Numbered from the stretch's first letter, positions 45,623-57,692 are shown. The stretch is DNA of 64,000 bases from Typha latifolia (GCA_019914945.1 CM034100.1:5407209-5471208); one strand, 5' to 3'. Notes: generated by a model from the sequence alone, not told the origin. Translations and numbers: made by a program.

Positions 45623-46970
45623 ACGGAAGCAATGACGTTTCCAGAGATGAACTTCTCACTTGGGCCCAAAGTGTCACATTCTTGTATTGGGTGACAAAAA
45701 ATATTGTATTGACTATTGAATACAATAAATTGGTTGTCACACCAGCATGAAGCATGAGTTTTAATTTGCCAAATTACTGGCACAAGTAGCTATGTTACTA
45801 TCTTCTCAATTCTCAACTGAGAAAAACTATAGGCAACAAAAAATCTATGAAACAAGAAATATAGTACATACACTAACTCAAATCTCTTAAATTCATAGGA
45901 ACTCCACTGATATAATCTAATACTAGAATTTCACAGCAACAAATCGTAGGAGAATTTTTAGAAGAAAAAGTAGTCAGAAAAGATAATGCACTATTGAGAG
46001 AGGTTCTACCTAATTTGTCACATAATTTCAATTATCAAGTCCAATTTAGAACACCAACTTTTCTCTCTTCGCTCCTCAATTTCTTCATAGTCTATCTAAC
46101 CATGTTTCTTTTTCCCACCACTCGTAATCCAACAAGTGATAATAGTTACAAACAGAGACTTCAGTTAATCAAAATCAACGCCAACAAGAGTCCTCATTGC
46201 ATAAAGAAAAGGGGACCAATACATATAAAGAGAGATGGAGAAAAAAAATATAGCTACTATTCATTTGGATCAAGAAATTTACTTGGTCAAACATTGATGT
46301 TATAATTTAATTCCATGATAAACTGGCAGATCAGCTAAGCGAGAATTATAGCCCTAATTGCATCTTGTAGGGTTTTTTTTCCAACAACAACTGCTGAGAA
46401 AGGCTTCCATGGACAATTTCGGCGTGTTATATATCTATTTATATATTCGATTGATAAAAATTAGATTAATTTTTTTATAAAATAAGTTATAATGAGTTTA
46501 AATCATACACATATGATGCTCTAGTAAAAAATATTATTAAATATCAATCCATGATGTTTGTCATAAGCTGGGCTAGTAAGTCTCAACAGATAGACTTCAA
46601 GATGTCTTATAAATACTATAGTTGTTAATTAAGATATTTAGGACTATCATATGTCTCATAATTAATACCAGTTTCTTTAATGAGTTATTTCGAAGGCACT
46701 TCTGGATGAAAAGACCCTCCTTTTAAGGTGTACAGTAGCTCAGCAACATCAAGAGGTTGAAACTTGGTTCATAGTTATGTGGATTTTGAAGGGCCGTTAT
46801 TCCTTAAAAGTCAATCTGATAGCCTAAAATGCCAGTTAGGAATATTTTAGAACTATATATTGGGCTTCTTGGCCCATTCCTAACCCAAAATCTCTCGGTC
46901 TTGCAATCCCCAATCATTATTTTTTCTTCAAATTTATAAAAATAATTATACTTAGATCTTCTAAATTATT

Positions 46971-47013
<43 letters not shown>

Positions 47014-47470
47014 CTCTCTTAAATATTTTTTTTTTGTGACACTCCTAAGTTATTAAAAATGTAGGCGGAAAAGCTAGAAAAGACTAACGTTTAGGGTATA
47101 TATATAATTTTCAGTTCGTGGGCCAAAAAGGATACTTAAATTTGATCAAGTATCCCAACGTAGGAAATTCCTATATATACTTCAAGACAGCAGATGTATG
47201 CATCCTTGCAAGTTCGTCCTTCCGGATGTACACAATTCTCTCACTGCCTCAGTGGCAGCAGCAACAAATTGTTTCATTCTGACACTGAGATCGATAAAAT
47301 AGTCTCTTCGTGATATGATAATTGACATACAGCACCACTACTGCAGGCATCTTTTGCATCCATCCAGCTTCCATTTGCAATAGCTTGTTAAATGGCTCCA
47401 CCTGGCTATAACTATGACAATATCAATTTGCATCTCTCGGAACAACTTGTCTTACCAATAGGATTAGATA
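45623..47470. other. Intergenic spacer
   Basis: AT-rich with an (AT)n tract at about 46975-47011. The frame at 45994-46305 has no domain and biased composition. No gene supported. Confidence 0.5.
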
Positions 47471-47479
47471 TCCTAATCT

Positions 47480-48540
47480 CAAAGAAGGTTAGGAATACTG
47501 CCTTAAGGCAGTATATATTTAACTACATAAGAAACCTAATCCTAATATGATTGCTCTGGATGCAAGTCCTACTTTAATTCTCCAAGGAGAGTTTAGCAAT
47601 TTAGTAAGAGATTGGGATTCGGTGCGGTCGGTCGCTTTGATCATGCATGTTTAAATTCTATGATCCTTTTAAAAAAAATTTCGCATAAGTAGAACAGTTA
47701 TATGTCAACAAGGAGGGTTGACGGGGATCAAGGCGAGATCAATTGTGGATCTCACTGGATCCCAGCCTCTTCTCACTCACAATAGCTGCTGGTCTTATTT
47801 TACCCCGTCCACACCTCGCTCCATGCCTAACTACGCCTATCTTGCTTCCAATTTCAGTGTATTGCTTCCAATTCCACCGCGTCGCCTCCAACTCCGCCAC
47901 CTCGCTTCCAACTCCGCCGGTGGCTTAGATCTACCTTGGTTTTGCCGCGTTGAGGTTGTTTTCTTTTCTAAGATTAATTGCCCTAAGAGGTTGTATCTAA
48001 GATGTATTAGGCAGATCCGCTACCCTCCACCACTCCTCATTTGTTTCTTTTCTTTTTCCCTTTACTCTACCCTCCACCACTCCTCATTTGTTTCTTTTCT
48101 TTTTCCCTTTACTCTAGGTTCTCGTCATGGTTTTTTAGGATTTCTCAAATGGGATCTTCCAAGTGATTTGTTGTTAAAGTCACTAAACTGTATCACTAAT
48201 GAGCTTGAATTTTTGTCTGAGTTTACTCCTTATTAAAGTGTTCAGTCTGTCAAGACTCATGTTGTTATTCACGTAGTGTTGTCGGCTGGCCAAGGGGGAG
48301 GCTTACTTCTAAAGCGTCTGATCTATCTCTTCTGTATTATTATGCTTAAGTGTTTGCTTAGATGCTTATTTTAATTATTGTTCAATCTGTAATACAGTCA
48401 AATATAAGACTTGTCTCTAGGGCTTTTGTCTTATTTTTCCCTCTTTCTCTCTTTGTATCACTTGGTAATTGTTTGTCTAAATTGAATGATACGATCAACT
48501 TACAAATTTTCTTTTAAAAAAAATTAGAACCATTTTATAT
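47480..48540 (+). mobile_element. Retroelement-like remnant of uncertain class
   Basis: A 20 bp perfect palindrome ATACTGCCTTAAGGCAGTAT (47495-47514) runs into a TATATATTTAA promoter-like motif, followed by GGGATTCGGTGCGGTCGGTC, and later a T-rich tail with CTCTCTTTGTATCACTTGG. The arrangement resembles an LTR or the 3' end of a non-LTR element, but no protein domain or paired repeat confirms it. The 172-codon frame at 47718-48236 shows no known domain. Confidence 0.3.
48021..48114. repeat. Perfect 47 bp tandem duplication
   Basis: TACCCTCCACCACTCCTCAT through CCCTTTACTC is repeated exactly at 48021-48067 and 48068-48114. Confidence 0.95.
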
Positions 48541-49016
48541 GTGATTGATTTATTGGTTTAACTTAATTAGCAGTAAATAACTTCCTATGGAATAGTACAC
48601 TACTTGTCAAGAACTACATTAGACTAGTTTGGACTTCCTTTCTCTTCTTAAGAGATTCTCATGCAATAAGTGGACTTTGTTGGATAGATACATGGGGAAC
48701 ATGCATGCCGGCAGCTTGCATGAAAGATGTCATGCTTTCCAGCTCCCATGGAATACTTGCATGTTGTGAGGTGGCAACTAACACTTTCTCTTATTTCTGT
48801 TTAAATTTTGCATGTAATATAAGAAATTATTTTGTGTAAATACCAATGAGTAGAATATCCTACATAATAGATGTATAACTAACTACATATATAGTTTAAA
48901 TAGTTATCATCATCTTATCCATTTCAATGCATTCACCTCAAACGGATCACATAGTTAACCAAAATTTATATGCAGGGTGTTATACGTAAATTCTCCTTCT
49001 CCTTCTTCTAAGACCC
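48541..49016. other. Spacer upstream of the micropeptide candidate
   Basis: No gene recognised. Confidence 0.4.
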
Positions 49017-49166
49017 TATATATATATATAGAGCTAGCTCTTTAAAAAGAGGGAACAATGGAAGTATTCCTTTTATCTATTAGCCATTGGCATATATAGT
49101 ATGCAAATCTTTCTGATCTGAAGACAAGCAGAGTTCACGTGAGACAGAATACACCAAGACCCGTGA

Positions 49167-49202
<36 letters not shown>
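49017..49202 (+). promoter_or_regulatory. Promoter/leader of the 49.25 kb micropeptide candidate
   Basis: TATA-like runs at 49017-49031 and 49093-49099, a CACGTG G-box at 49136-49141 and a (GA)n tract at 49169-49202 precede the ATG at 49254. If transcription starts after the first TATA, a 13-codon upstream frame begins near 49058; a start after the second TATA would avoid it. Confidence 0.4.
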
Positions 49203-49203
<1 letters not shown>

Positions 49204-49253
49204 GAGAGAGACGAGACGATCGAGAGAACGTCCAAAGCTCCAACTCCTCCGAC

Positions 49254-49385
49254 ATGATCACCTCATATCACCGATCCACCCACCACTCCACGACGAATGA
49301 CACCTTGGATTATATTATTTTCATCTTATGTCTATCCTTCCTCTTGTTCCTCTTCTTCTTGTTCTTCTCCACATCTAAAAGCTAG
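49254..49385 (+). CDS. Candidate 43-residue single-pass membrane micropeptide
   Basis: The frame ATG 49254 to TAG 49385 encodes a short polar, His/Thr/Ser-rich N terminus (MITSYHRSTHHSTT), an acidic hinge NDTLDY, one strongly hydrophobic segment of about 20 residues (IIFILCLSFLLFLFF...) and a STSKS tail. This is the topology of small tail-anchored or single-pass peptides. The leader has TATA motifs, a G-box and a GA tract, like other genes in the window, which is why it is listed. The family is not recognised; it lacks the Cys/Arg-rich tail of DVL/ROT4 peptides. A chance frame in CT-rich leader DNA remains possible, because TTC/CTC/TTG codons make any such run hydrophobic. Confidence 0.4.
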   Translation: MITSYHRSTHHSTTNDTLDYIIFILCLSFLLFLFFLFFSTSKS

Positions 49386-50492
49386 CTCTTGTCAGTGCTG
49401 TTAATTAGTCTTTGCCTTTTAAGCTTCATGAGTACTTCATGCTGTGATCAAAGCAGCAGCGGTGGCATTTCCAACAGTCACTTATGGAAATGGTTTAACT
49501 ATATGTGCAGGAACTTTTAATTTAAAGTTAAAAAATACTTGTGTACACCCTATTATATATAAGTATTTATTATTCGGTCTTGCATTATGATCACAATAAT
49601 ACAATGTTGCTAATTTTCATAATAGCTAGTTATCATATAGATGAGTTAAAGTTATTATAAATGCAAGATAACCTAAAAGAAATAATAAATATTTTAGTTA
49701 TTAACTTATTATTTTGAAAAGAAATGAAATGATTCTCTATTGTTGCCTAGTTAATATTAACTCAGGATAATTAGAAGCAAAATGAAGGAGTCCAATTATA
49801 TATATATATATATGGATGTGAATAATAATAAAAGTAAATGTATAGTATTTTTGATAAATAATTATATAACATACGGAAAGGATTCATGTTGCTTTCTTTC
49901 CCATCATAAACTTGATTTTACTTATAGCATGTCGAGATTATAATAAAAATGCAATGCAAATCATTGGCATTTAAAGAATTCTGCCATGAGTGGGTGCACC
50001 AAGTACTACGACTAGCTAGACACAGTTAAATAATGGAGGCTAGATCAGTGGCCCACTTAGTCCTGACAAGAACATTGGAGAAAAATATTGTCTTCCATTA
50101 TTGCAAACTTCAAATATAATTTGTCCTATGGGGAATTTTCAAACAGTTGAGTCACAAACTTAGGAGTACCCAAAATGGTTCACTGAGCAAGTAATTTATA
50201 TTACATCTGTACTTCACTTAATTAGATTAACTGTTTAATGAGCAGAATTGGTCAAAAACTCTTATGCATGGGGGCGCACCGAAGTGGATAAAAGTTTTGC
50301 AGGGGACTCTTTCACACCCAAAGTTGATAAAAGTTTCACATCCAAAGTTGATAAAGAGATCAGTACGTACGTTAACGTAAGATGGGCTCCTATATATGTT
50401 TTTATTACCTGCATCCACATCAATTATTACTTAGACACTGGGTCTAATATTCCTAGGTACATTATCGTGAATTAGATAGCTATAGGTGTATA

Positions 50493-50536
<44 letters not shown>

Positions 50537-50928
50537 TGTATATATATATATATACGAGCTGATATGACTGTCACGTGTAAAAGTGAGAACAAACTTGAAA
50601 GTCACACGATGTCAAAACGAGAAAGTTTTACTTAGATTTACTTAGAATCTCTTTGATCACATAGCTAGAAATCGAGTGGAATTAATAGTATATCAATCTC
50701 TTATTTAGTTGACAAATATATGGAGCGAGAGGAATCAGAGATATACCTCGATGCAATAATTCCCGAGTTCTATGGGATGTTTGAAGACGAGATCAGAGAT
50801 TAGACAAAATATATATGTCAATAATTTTGTTAAGAACACCAGTAACTTACAAGTTAAACCACTCGAATCAAAAGTATAGCTCACATTACTATTCCACAAC
50901 GTCACCTTCTTCTCCGATCACCTTCGTC
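49386..50928. other. Spacer between the micropeptide candidate and ABCG
   Basis: Holds a (TG)n tract and AT-rich sequence. The end next to 50929 should be the ABCG 3' UTR. No other gene seen. Confidence 0.5.
50497..50535. repeat. (TG)n microsatellite
   Basis: About 19 TG units followed by TCTG and an AT run. Confidence 0.9.
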
Positions 50929-52686
50929 TCACTTCTTGGACCTCGAAGCTCTTCTCGTGAGCACGACCCAGTAGAGTACTCTATAGAGCACGAAGAACCC
51001 GAACAACACCTGCAGCCCCATCCATTTATCCCCCTCTCTCAACCCTTTTCTCTCTAACACATCCTTTCCCTTCACCTCGCACTCTTCTCCTTCCCCCCAT
51101 CCGAAGCACCTCTCCTTCGCGCATCCGTACTCGTTCGCCAGCAACGCATCCAACGCGTACTTGTACGGGGATAAGTAATGCATGAACACCCAATACGTCG
51201 GCATGCTCTCCTTAGTCAGGAAGTAGCCGGAGAAGAGGAAGAATCCCGCCAAGAACACCGTGACCAGCGACGTTCCGGCGATGTAGTCCGGCGTGAAGGA
51301 GCTGATCAGTAGAACGAATGAGTTGGCCGTGAGCACGACGAGCCATACGATGAGCACGAAGGACGCGAAGGCGGCCGGCGACGAGCAGAGCCCTACGAGG
51401 AAGTAGACGGAGGCGGAGTAGATGATGGCGACGGCGAGGAGGTAGGGGAGGAACACGAGGGTGGCGGCGGCAACGTGGGAGGAGAGGCGGTAGAGCCCCG
51501 ACGAGGCCTCCCGGAGGAGGATGGGGCGTTCTAAGACAAATATGGGCAAAGTCTCGGTGGTGGAGGAGAGGAGGAAGGTGAGGGAGAAGGCGAAGAGGCC
51601 GAACCGCTTCTGCACTCCGGCGTCGCCGTACCCGGCTTTGATGTAGATGGTACCGAGGAGGAAGCCAACAATGAGAGATTCGAGAAAGTTGGTGAGGAGG
51701 AGCTGCTTGGTTCTGTACACGATCTTCCAAGAACGGCGGTAGAGAGTTACTAACTCGTTAACTCGCGAGCTATATTCGTCTGGTTTTAATGAAATCTCTT
51801 GCATCTTCTCTTCTTTGGTTTGCGGAGGTGGTGGTGGAGGAGGAGGGGAGGTAGGTTTGGGAGCAGGGAGATGGTGGAGGACCTCCATTGCGTACTCGAG
51901 AGGGTTGAGGTGGGAGGGGACGGAGAAGCCATGGGTAAGGAGGAAGGCGTCCAGGGAGGAGAGCGAGCCGTGATGGAGAACGGAGCCCTTCGAGAGGAGG
52001 AGGAGCGAGTCGATGGCGGAGAGGAGGCGCGAGCTCGGCTGGTGGATGGAGATGATGATGGTAGTTTTATTCTTGGCGGCGACTGAGCGGAGGGTCTGGA
52101 GAACGATGTGCGCCGACGAGGAGTCTAATCCCGAGGTGGGCTCGTCGAGAAGTAGAACGCCGGGATTACGGAGAAGAGATAGGCCAATGGAGACGCGGCG
52201 GCGTTCGCCACCGGAGAGCCCGCCGGAGAGACGTGTGTGCGCAACGTGGGAGAGTCGGAGGTCGGAGAGGAGTCCAGAGACGGCGGCAGAGGCGGAGGGT
52301 TCCGAGGAGGAGGGAAGGAGGAGGGAGGCGGCGAAGGCGAAGGTTTCCGAAACGGTGAGCTGGGGGAGAAATGCGTCTAACTGGGGGACGTGAGAGGATT
52401 GTTTCCGATAGGAGGAAGGGTGGAGAGGGGCGGAGTTGAGGAGGAGGTGGCCGTGGGTGGGGGCGAGGCGGGCGGCGAGGATGTCGAGGACGGTTGACTT
52501 GCCAGCGCCGCTGGGGCCAACGATGGCGAGGACCTCGCCGGGCTTGGCGGAGAAGGAGACGTCGCGGAGGATGTAGTTTGGGGGTTTGGGAGGAAGGCAA
52601 GGGTGGAGGAGGAGGTTGAGGTTGAGGTTGAGGGTGGGCTTGGAGTAGTAGATGGAGATGGCGGTGAGCTCATAATTGGAAGACAT
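50929..52686 (-). CDS. ABCG (WBC) half-size ABC transporter
   Basis: An intronless frame of 585 residues from MSSNYELTA; an upstream in-frame ATG at 52767 would add a low-complexity Thr-rich leader and is less likely. The N-terminal ATPase has Walker A GPSGAGKS at 57-64, signature LSGGERRR at 157-164, Walker B VLLLDEP at 177-183 and H-loop His215. A proline-rich linker (PPPPPPPP at about 281-288) leads to a membrane domain with six hydrophobic segments between about 333 and 577. A Cys-containing loop (YGCAKERCFGWGEGEECEV) precedes the last one, typical of ABCG. ATPase-then-membrane order identifies subfamily G, and the intronless, short form resembles the Arabidopsis ABCG4/8/23 group. It must dimerise to work; possible cargoes include lipids or hormones, but the substrate is unknown. 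Confidence 0.94.
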   Translation of the reverse strand: MSSNYELTAISIYYSKPTLNLNLNLLLHPCLPPKPPNYILRDVSFSAKPGEVLAIVGPSGAGKSTVLDILAARLAPTHGHLLLNSAPLHPSSYRKQSSHVPQLDAFLPQLTVSETFAFAASLLLPSSSEPSASAAVSGLLSDLRLSHVAHTRLSGGLSGGERRRVSIGLSLLRNPGVLLLDEPTSGLDSSSAHIVLQTLRSVAAKNKTTIIISIHQPSSRLLSAIDSLLLLSKGSVLHHGSLSSLDAFLLTHGFSVPSHLNPLEYAMEVLHHLPAPKPTSPPPPPPPPQTKEEKMQEISLKPDEYSSRVNELVTLYRRSWKIVYRTKQLLLTNFLESLIVGFLLGTIYIKAGYGDAGVQKRFGLFAFSLTFLLSSTTETLPIFVLERPILLREASSGLYRLSSHVAAATLVFLPYLLAVAIIYSASVYFLVGLCSSPAAFASFVLIVWLVVLTANSFVLLISSFTPDYIAGTSLVTVFLAGFFLFSGYFLTKESMPTYWVFMHYLSPYKYALDALLANEYGCAKERCFGWGEGEECEVKGKDVLERKGLREGDKWMGLQVLFGFFVLYRVLYWVVLTRRASRSKK

Positions 52687-52804
52687 TGTGGTTGTGGTTG
52701 TAGTGGTAGTGGTACTGGAAGGGTAGGAGAAGGAGAGGTTTGAGAGAAGGGAAGGTGGGGTTGGCACTTGGCAGGAGTTTGGGCATGCCCCTTGGGGTTT
52801 CTTG

Positions 52805-52806
<2 letters not shown>

Positions 52807-52840
<34 letters not shown>

Positions 52841-52945
52841 ATTGAATGGGTTTAGCTTCGCTAATAAAAGAAATGGAATCGAAGGTGGTGGGGGGAGAGA
52901 GATGGCAGATGCATGTGTTATGTGTCTGCATGCAAAGATATATAG
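52807..52945 (-). promoter_or_regulatory. ABCG leader CT tract and TATA motif
   Basis: A (GA)n tract at about 52807-52838 (CT on the gene's sense strand) lies about 120 bp upstream of the start codon. TATATA at 52939-52944 lies about 255 bp upstream and could be the TATA box, with the tract then in the 5' UTR. Confidence 0.45.
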
Positions 52946-53007
52946 AACGCATAGGGACAGATCGGTCCGGCCCGAATTTTCAGTTTATTAGTACCGGATT
53001 TTTTATA

Positions 53008-53518
53008 AGAAGTTTTATATATCACACCCTACGGTTTACCTCTTTCATTATTCGCATCATGTCTTCGAGGATTTTATAATTCGACTTTTTTTTTTCTTAA
53101 TTTTCATCCAACACCCTAACGTTATTTTGATTAACTAATATAGATCAAATTACTAAAATACTCCCACCATTCTCTCTCATTTTCTATCTTTCTATCATCT
53201 TACCTATCTACCTTTTCCAATGTCGCCATTGTCGTCGTCGCCTCCACTTCTTATTTTTCCCGTCCTCCTCCTTCTCCTTCTTTTCTTCTTCTTCTTTGGG
53301 AAGAAAGAGAAGATAAAGATAATGGAAGTAATTTAGGTATTTATAAATTAATTTATGTATTATAACCAAATATTCTTTTTTTAATATTGTCTAAGTTGAC
53401 CCAAGGTGTTAAATGAGAATTATAGGGGAAAAAAATAGGTCATGTTATAAAATCCTCAAAGACATGGTGTAAATCACAAAATATGTAAAATGTAGGGTGT
53501 GATTTATAAAATTCCCCC
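53008..53518. mobile_element. Mutator-type MITE, family A, copy 2
   Basis: Long inverted arms: the left has ATCACACCCTACGGTTTACC, the right inverted has ATCACACCCTACATTTTACA. A perfect 9 bp duplication TTTTTTATA is at 52999-53007 and 53519-53527 (AT-rich, so slightly less telling). The centre is CT/GTC-rich, opposite to the GA-rich centre of copy 1, so this copy is reversed. Confidence 0.8.
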
Positions 53519-54927
53519 TTTTTTATATAAAAGCCCTAGAACTATATATTAATTTTTTTATAATAATTATTTAGGATTAGAATGGACTCGCTGAACTCTT
53601 TGGTCGTCAGAGTTTACTAGTTTTACTAAGTAATTTTTTTTATCATTTATAAGCCCGAATGCCAAATATGTGCTGAACAAAAGACCAACTCTCCTTAAAT
53701 ATAAAGGCACTTAGGTCTCACCGCATCATATTTGTTACCGAACAATTGCTCTTAATTAACCGCTATCAAGACTTGCTCTAAACCGTCGCACTGCCGAACT
53801 GCTATTCCAAACAAACTGCACTGTCGAATCAAAGCCTTCGAGCCAAGCTATCAAATCACCAAATAAATTTCTCCGCAATAATTGTTTAGGGTTGAGTCGA
53901 ATCCATAAACTTATTGATGAGAAAAATGATACCTATCAACTCTACTAGAAGCAAAAATGCTAGGTTGTAGGAAATTCTTACAGCCTGAGTAGTTAATAGA
54001 GTCTCTCAGCAGCTGGCGATGAAGATATGCACAGACATGCATCCCGTTTTCTTTTTCCTTTTTACAGCAAGACTATTCGGTATTATCTAGTAATTTGGCT
54101 CTATATATCTTGTCACGTTGCACGCAAGTGATCTATAATTTCTGAGAGCAATCAAGTTTGGCAACTGTTGCACATAGTTAATTCTTAGACGATGTGCAAT
54201 AGTGATCACTATTTTGCCCGGGGACTCAATTTGGTATCAATTTACACAATTTATTGATATAATGTTTAAATTATTAGTGTTAGATAACCTGTTAGATCTA
54301 AAAGCTTAAATTGTAACGTGCCCTCTCACATGCAAGCATATTGTATATATTGTATGTACGTGGATAGATTATAAATGATATGCGCCGCAGAGCCCAACCC
54401 TATCACCCTTGGTTGATCGTCACCCTCTGATGATCGCCGTAATATCATATATTTATTATTCTATCCCGTTCTGATTTTGTTTTACTATTTTAATTATATC
54501 TTTTCATCCAGACATTCAATTGATATAAAATCAGAGCCACTAGAACCTATCTTGTGAGACTATCATTATCTAAATTTTTATAATTTTCTTACTTCCTAAT
54601 AAGTCTATATTTGGTTCGTAAAGTTGGTGTCAAAACTAACCCTTCGATCTTTGTACACTTTTCTGAAGATATCTTCTAATCTAGTCATCCGATTTACGAA
54701 AAATTAGATTCATTAAAAATATATTTTCAAGAGCCTTATCATATTGCAATCCTAAGAATTAGGGCAATAATTAAAGATGAGCTATTGAGGTATAAACTTA
54801 TAAACTCTAGAAAATATAGATATGATAAATTCTATGTTAGTTAATCAATTAATTGAAAAACTTAAACTATAATATGCTCCCATACGACCCTAATATAGAA
54901 CAAAGACGGATCGATGATTGATGATAA
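53519..54927. other. Intergenic spacer
   Basis: No gene seen. Sequence near 54763-54870 resembles the duplicated unit that follows. Confidence 0.5.
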
Positions 54928-55345
54928 GATGAATGACCCATTGTATCACAATATTAAGAGTTACGAAATAATTAAAAATGAGCTATTGAAGTTTAAATTG
55001 ATGACCTTCAGATAAAATATCTCTAATACCATGTTAATATAACTAGTTAACCTAAAATTTTAAATTGCTAGGTAATTTAGCACATTTAAATTGCTAGGTA
55101 ATACTATGTGTCATAATATTAAGAGTGACCCATCGTATCACAATATTAAGATGAGTGACCCAATCGTATCACAATATTAAGAGTTACGAAATAATTAAAA
55201 ATAATCTAATTGAAGTTTAAATTGATGGCCTTTCAGATAATATGTCTCTAATACCATGTTAAGATAACTAGTTAACATAAAATTTTAAATTGCTAGGTAA
55301 TTTAACAAATTTAAATTGCTAGGTAATACCATGTGTCCAATAATC
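54928..55345. repeat. Tandem duplication, about 222 bp period
   Basis: GATGARTGACCCA, TATCACAATATTAAGAGTTA, CTAATACCATGTTAA and AAATTGCTAGGTAAT recur in order at 54928-55120 and 55150-55345. Within each unit AAATTGCTAGGTAAT itself occurs twice. Confidence 0.85.
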
Positions 55346-56354
55346 TATATCATATCTTTAACAAATTTATTTTGTTTTGTTCTTTCCATTTTAGAGATGG
55401 ACACAAATTGTACTAGGCTACATAGACACACTAGTATCTATGATGACATGCATATGCTGGTAATTCCTTCAATCATGAGCTAGGCAGCTTGTTGGTTTGG
55501 CTGCCAATTAATAGTTAATAGCCAATCATATAAAGCCAAATACAGAGCATGAAGCTTAGTTTAGAGGAATGCGCAATGATTCTGAAGCATTTCATTAAGC
55601 TTTAATCTTGTCAAATTATTAGAGAATGATGTAAATTAAACAACACTAGTTTTATTTTTTTTCATATTAATTATAATAAGGATTTTTTATATTGTGAGTA
55701 ATAGATAGTTTCCTCTTGATTCAAACTATATATATCCCATGGGAAAAGCTCTTAAGTATTATATATAATATTCAGTATCTTAGATGATAGTTTACTCTCA
55801 TATTAAAAAATATATAAATGTTCTGTTCTCATTTAATAATTTATGCTTTTGAGTTGAAAAGATATTATGATGTTAACTAAAAGTTAAGGTCGAAGCTATT
55901 AGTAATTCAGACTAACACCAGGGGTGCTGTTACATTATTTTCTTGTTAATCGTCTTATAAATAGTATGAAAATTTATAACAAAACAATCTATATTTTATT
56001 TTTTTTATTATTATTCATATTCTACCATATTAATACTTACAAGAATAGTTCAATTAAAAATAAAATTAAAATATGTAAAATGTTTATAAATTATAGATCT
56101 TAAAATTTCGTTTCTCTCAATTTTAATTTTATCTTAATATTTACAAAGTAATAATAAAAATATGCTTATGTGATTTAACAGTACTCCTTGCTCTATAAAT
56201 ATCAATATTTTATAATTAATTTAACTTGTCTATAAGATAGCTTAAAAGAGATAATGACATAATGCTTTTTTTTTATTGTATCAAAAGTAAAATGCATGGT
56301 CGACTGATAATAAAAACAAGACACTTGGGGTGTTTGTGATAAATACTGTTAGAT
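55346..56354. other. AT-rich spacer
   Basis: Nothing recognised. Confidence 0.5.
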
Positions 56355-57135
56355 AATAAAATGGTTGGTTAATATGAACCACAATAAATAATAAAATGCT
56401 TGATTAATTTGAACCACAATAAATCAATAAACTCTATGGCTATATCTACTTCCACTACTATAATAGAATAATATTGTTTGCATGCATGCATGCATGCATG
56501 GCTCACAGATCGCACACATCTATAGTAGTGTTCAGAACCTCCATCGTCGTGAGGTTTTACAAGTGAAGCTCCCCGATATATGGCTAACTTTCCCCTGTTT
56601 GAAAGCAACGAGTAGGGCTTCCAGATATGAAGATTTCGTGGTCTTTATCACCACACCAAAAGCAAGAGCTTTGGAAGGAAGAAGGTGTAGGAGGGAAGCT
56701 TGGTGGAGAGGACAAATATTGATATATTTCTTCTCTTCGTGCGAGAAGCAGTCTGCCAACCGGTCACCTTCGCCATTAATGGCGATGAGAGTGATGATCT
56801 TTTCATTCGGAATGTTCTTGACCGAATCCTCTCGCATATATGGGGAGGAGCCATGGAGTTCTCTTCAATACCTTATAATTAAACATGCTATAAGTAATTA
56901 AACTTATCCATGCAGGAACTTAAAAGAAATTACGACAAAGTGCTCTTAATTATCTTATCGTATTAAAAGTGCCCTTAAATAAGGAAATGATGGGTTAATT
57001 TTGGACCACAATAAATAATAAAATGGTTGATTAATTTGAACCACAAAAAATCATTAAACTGTTATGGCTCCATCTGCCACCACTAGCTACGATGAAATAA
57101 TATTATTGTTTGCATGGCTCACGGATTGCATGGAA
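56355..57135. repeat. Direct repeats, about 150 bp, 625 bp apart
   Basis: ATAATAAAATGGTTG, TTAATTTGAACCACAA, TCTATGGCT/TTATGGCTCC and GTTTGCATGGCTCAC-like blocks occur at 56355-56522 and 56981-57135. The left copy has an expanded (GCAT)n run at about 56480-56500. The sequence between contains open frames on both strands with no known domain. Confidence 0.7.
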
Positions 57136-57692
57136 GTGGAAATGGTTAGGGCGACAGGGACCATCGTACGAGCTTTGCTTATACTAACAAGAGGTGGGCC
57201 CAAGCTAAGTTAAAGTGTGAAGACCTGTGAGTCCTTTTGTCGGATTGGATAGTGTAAACAGTCACGTGACTACTTTTGTCCTCCCCCTTACGTCCATCGA
57301 TGATCGATCTGCCTCTCACTCACTCACGAGTCTACTGTTAGGGGCTGTTAATTTTTTTTTTCCTTTTAAATTAAAAAATTATCATATATACTCCATTGAA
57401 TAAAATCAAAAATTAAAATTATATGGAGCCTGGCCTGTAAATTTAATTTTTCTTTTATGTGATAAAAAATTGAAATTTAAAAAGTTTATATAAAAAATAG
57501 GGATCGTATATAAGCCTAGTTAACTAGGTCGATAGTTAGCCAACTTTTTTATATGATGGGGCACACCCAAAAAGGACTTCTTCCTTTGGTGCACCGTACG
57601 CGTCAGTGTTACCGTGTACCTTATATTGATAGGGATATATATAAGGCGAGTTCGCAGACGCCCATCATGTATGATGAGAGTTCGCTATCACT

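Noticed and set aside
47718..48236. 172-codon frame
   Set aside because: Low-complexity, no domain, and crosses a recent 47 bp duplication that shifts phase.
51799..52952. Frames on both strands overlapping ABCG
   Set aside because: Shadows of the GC-rich ATPase-coding region.
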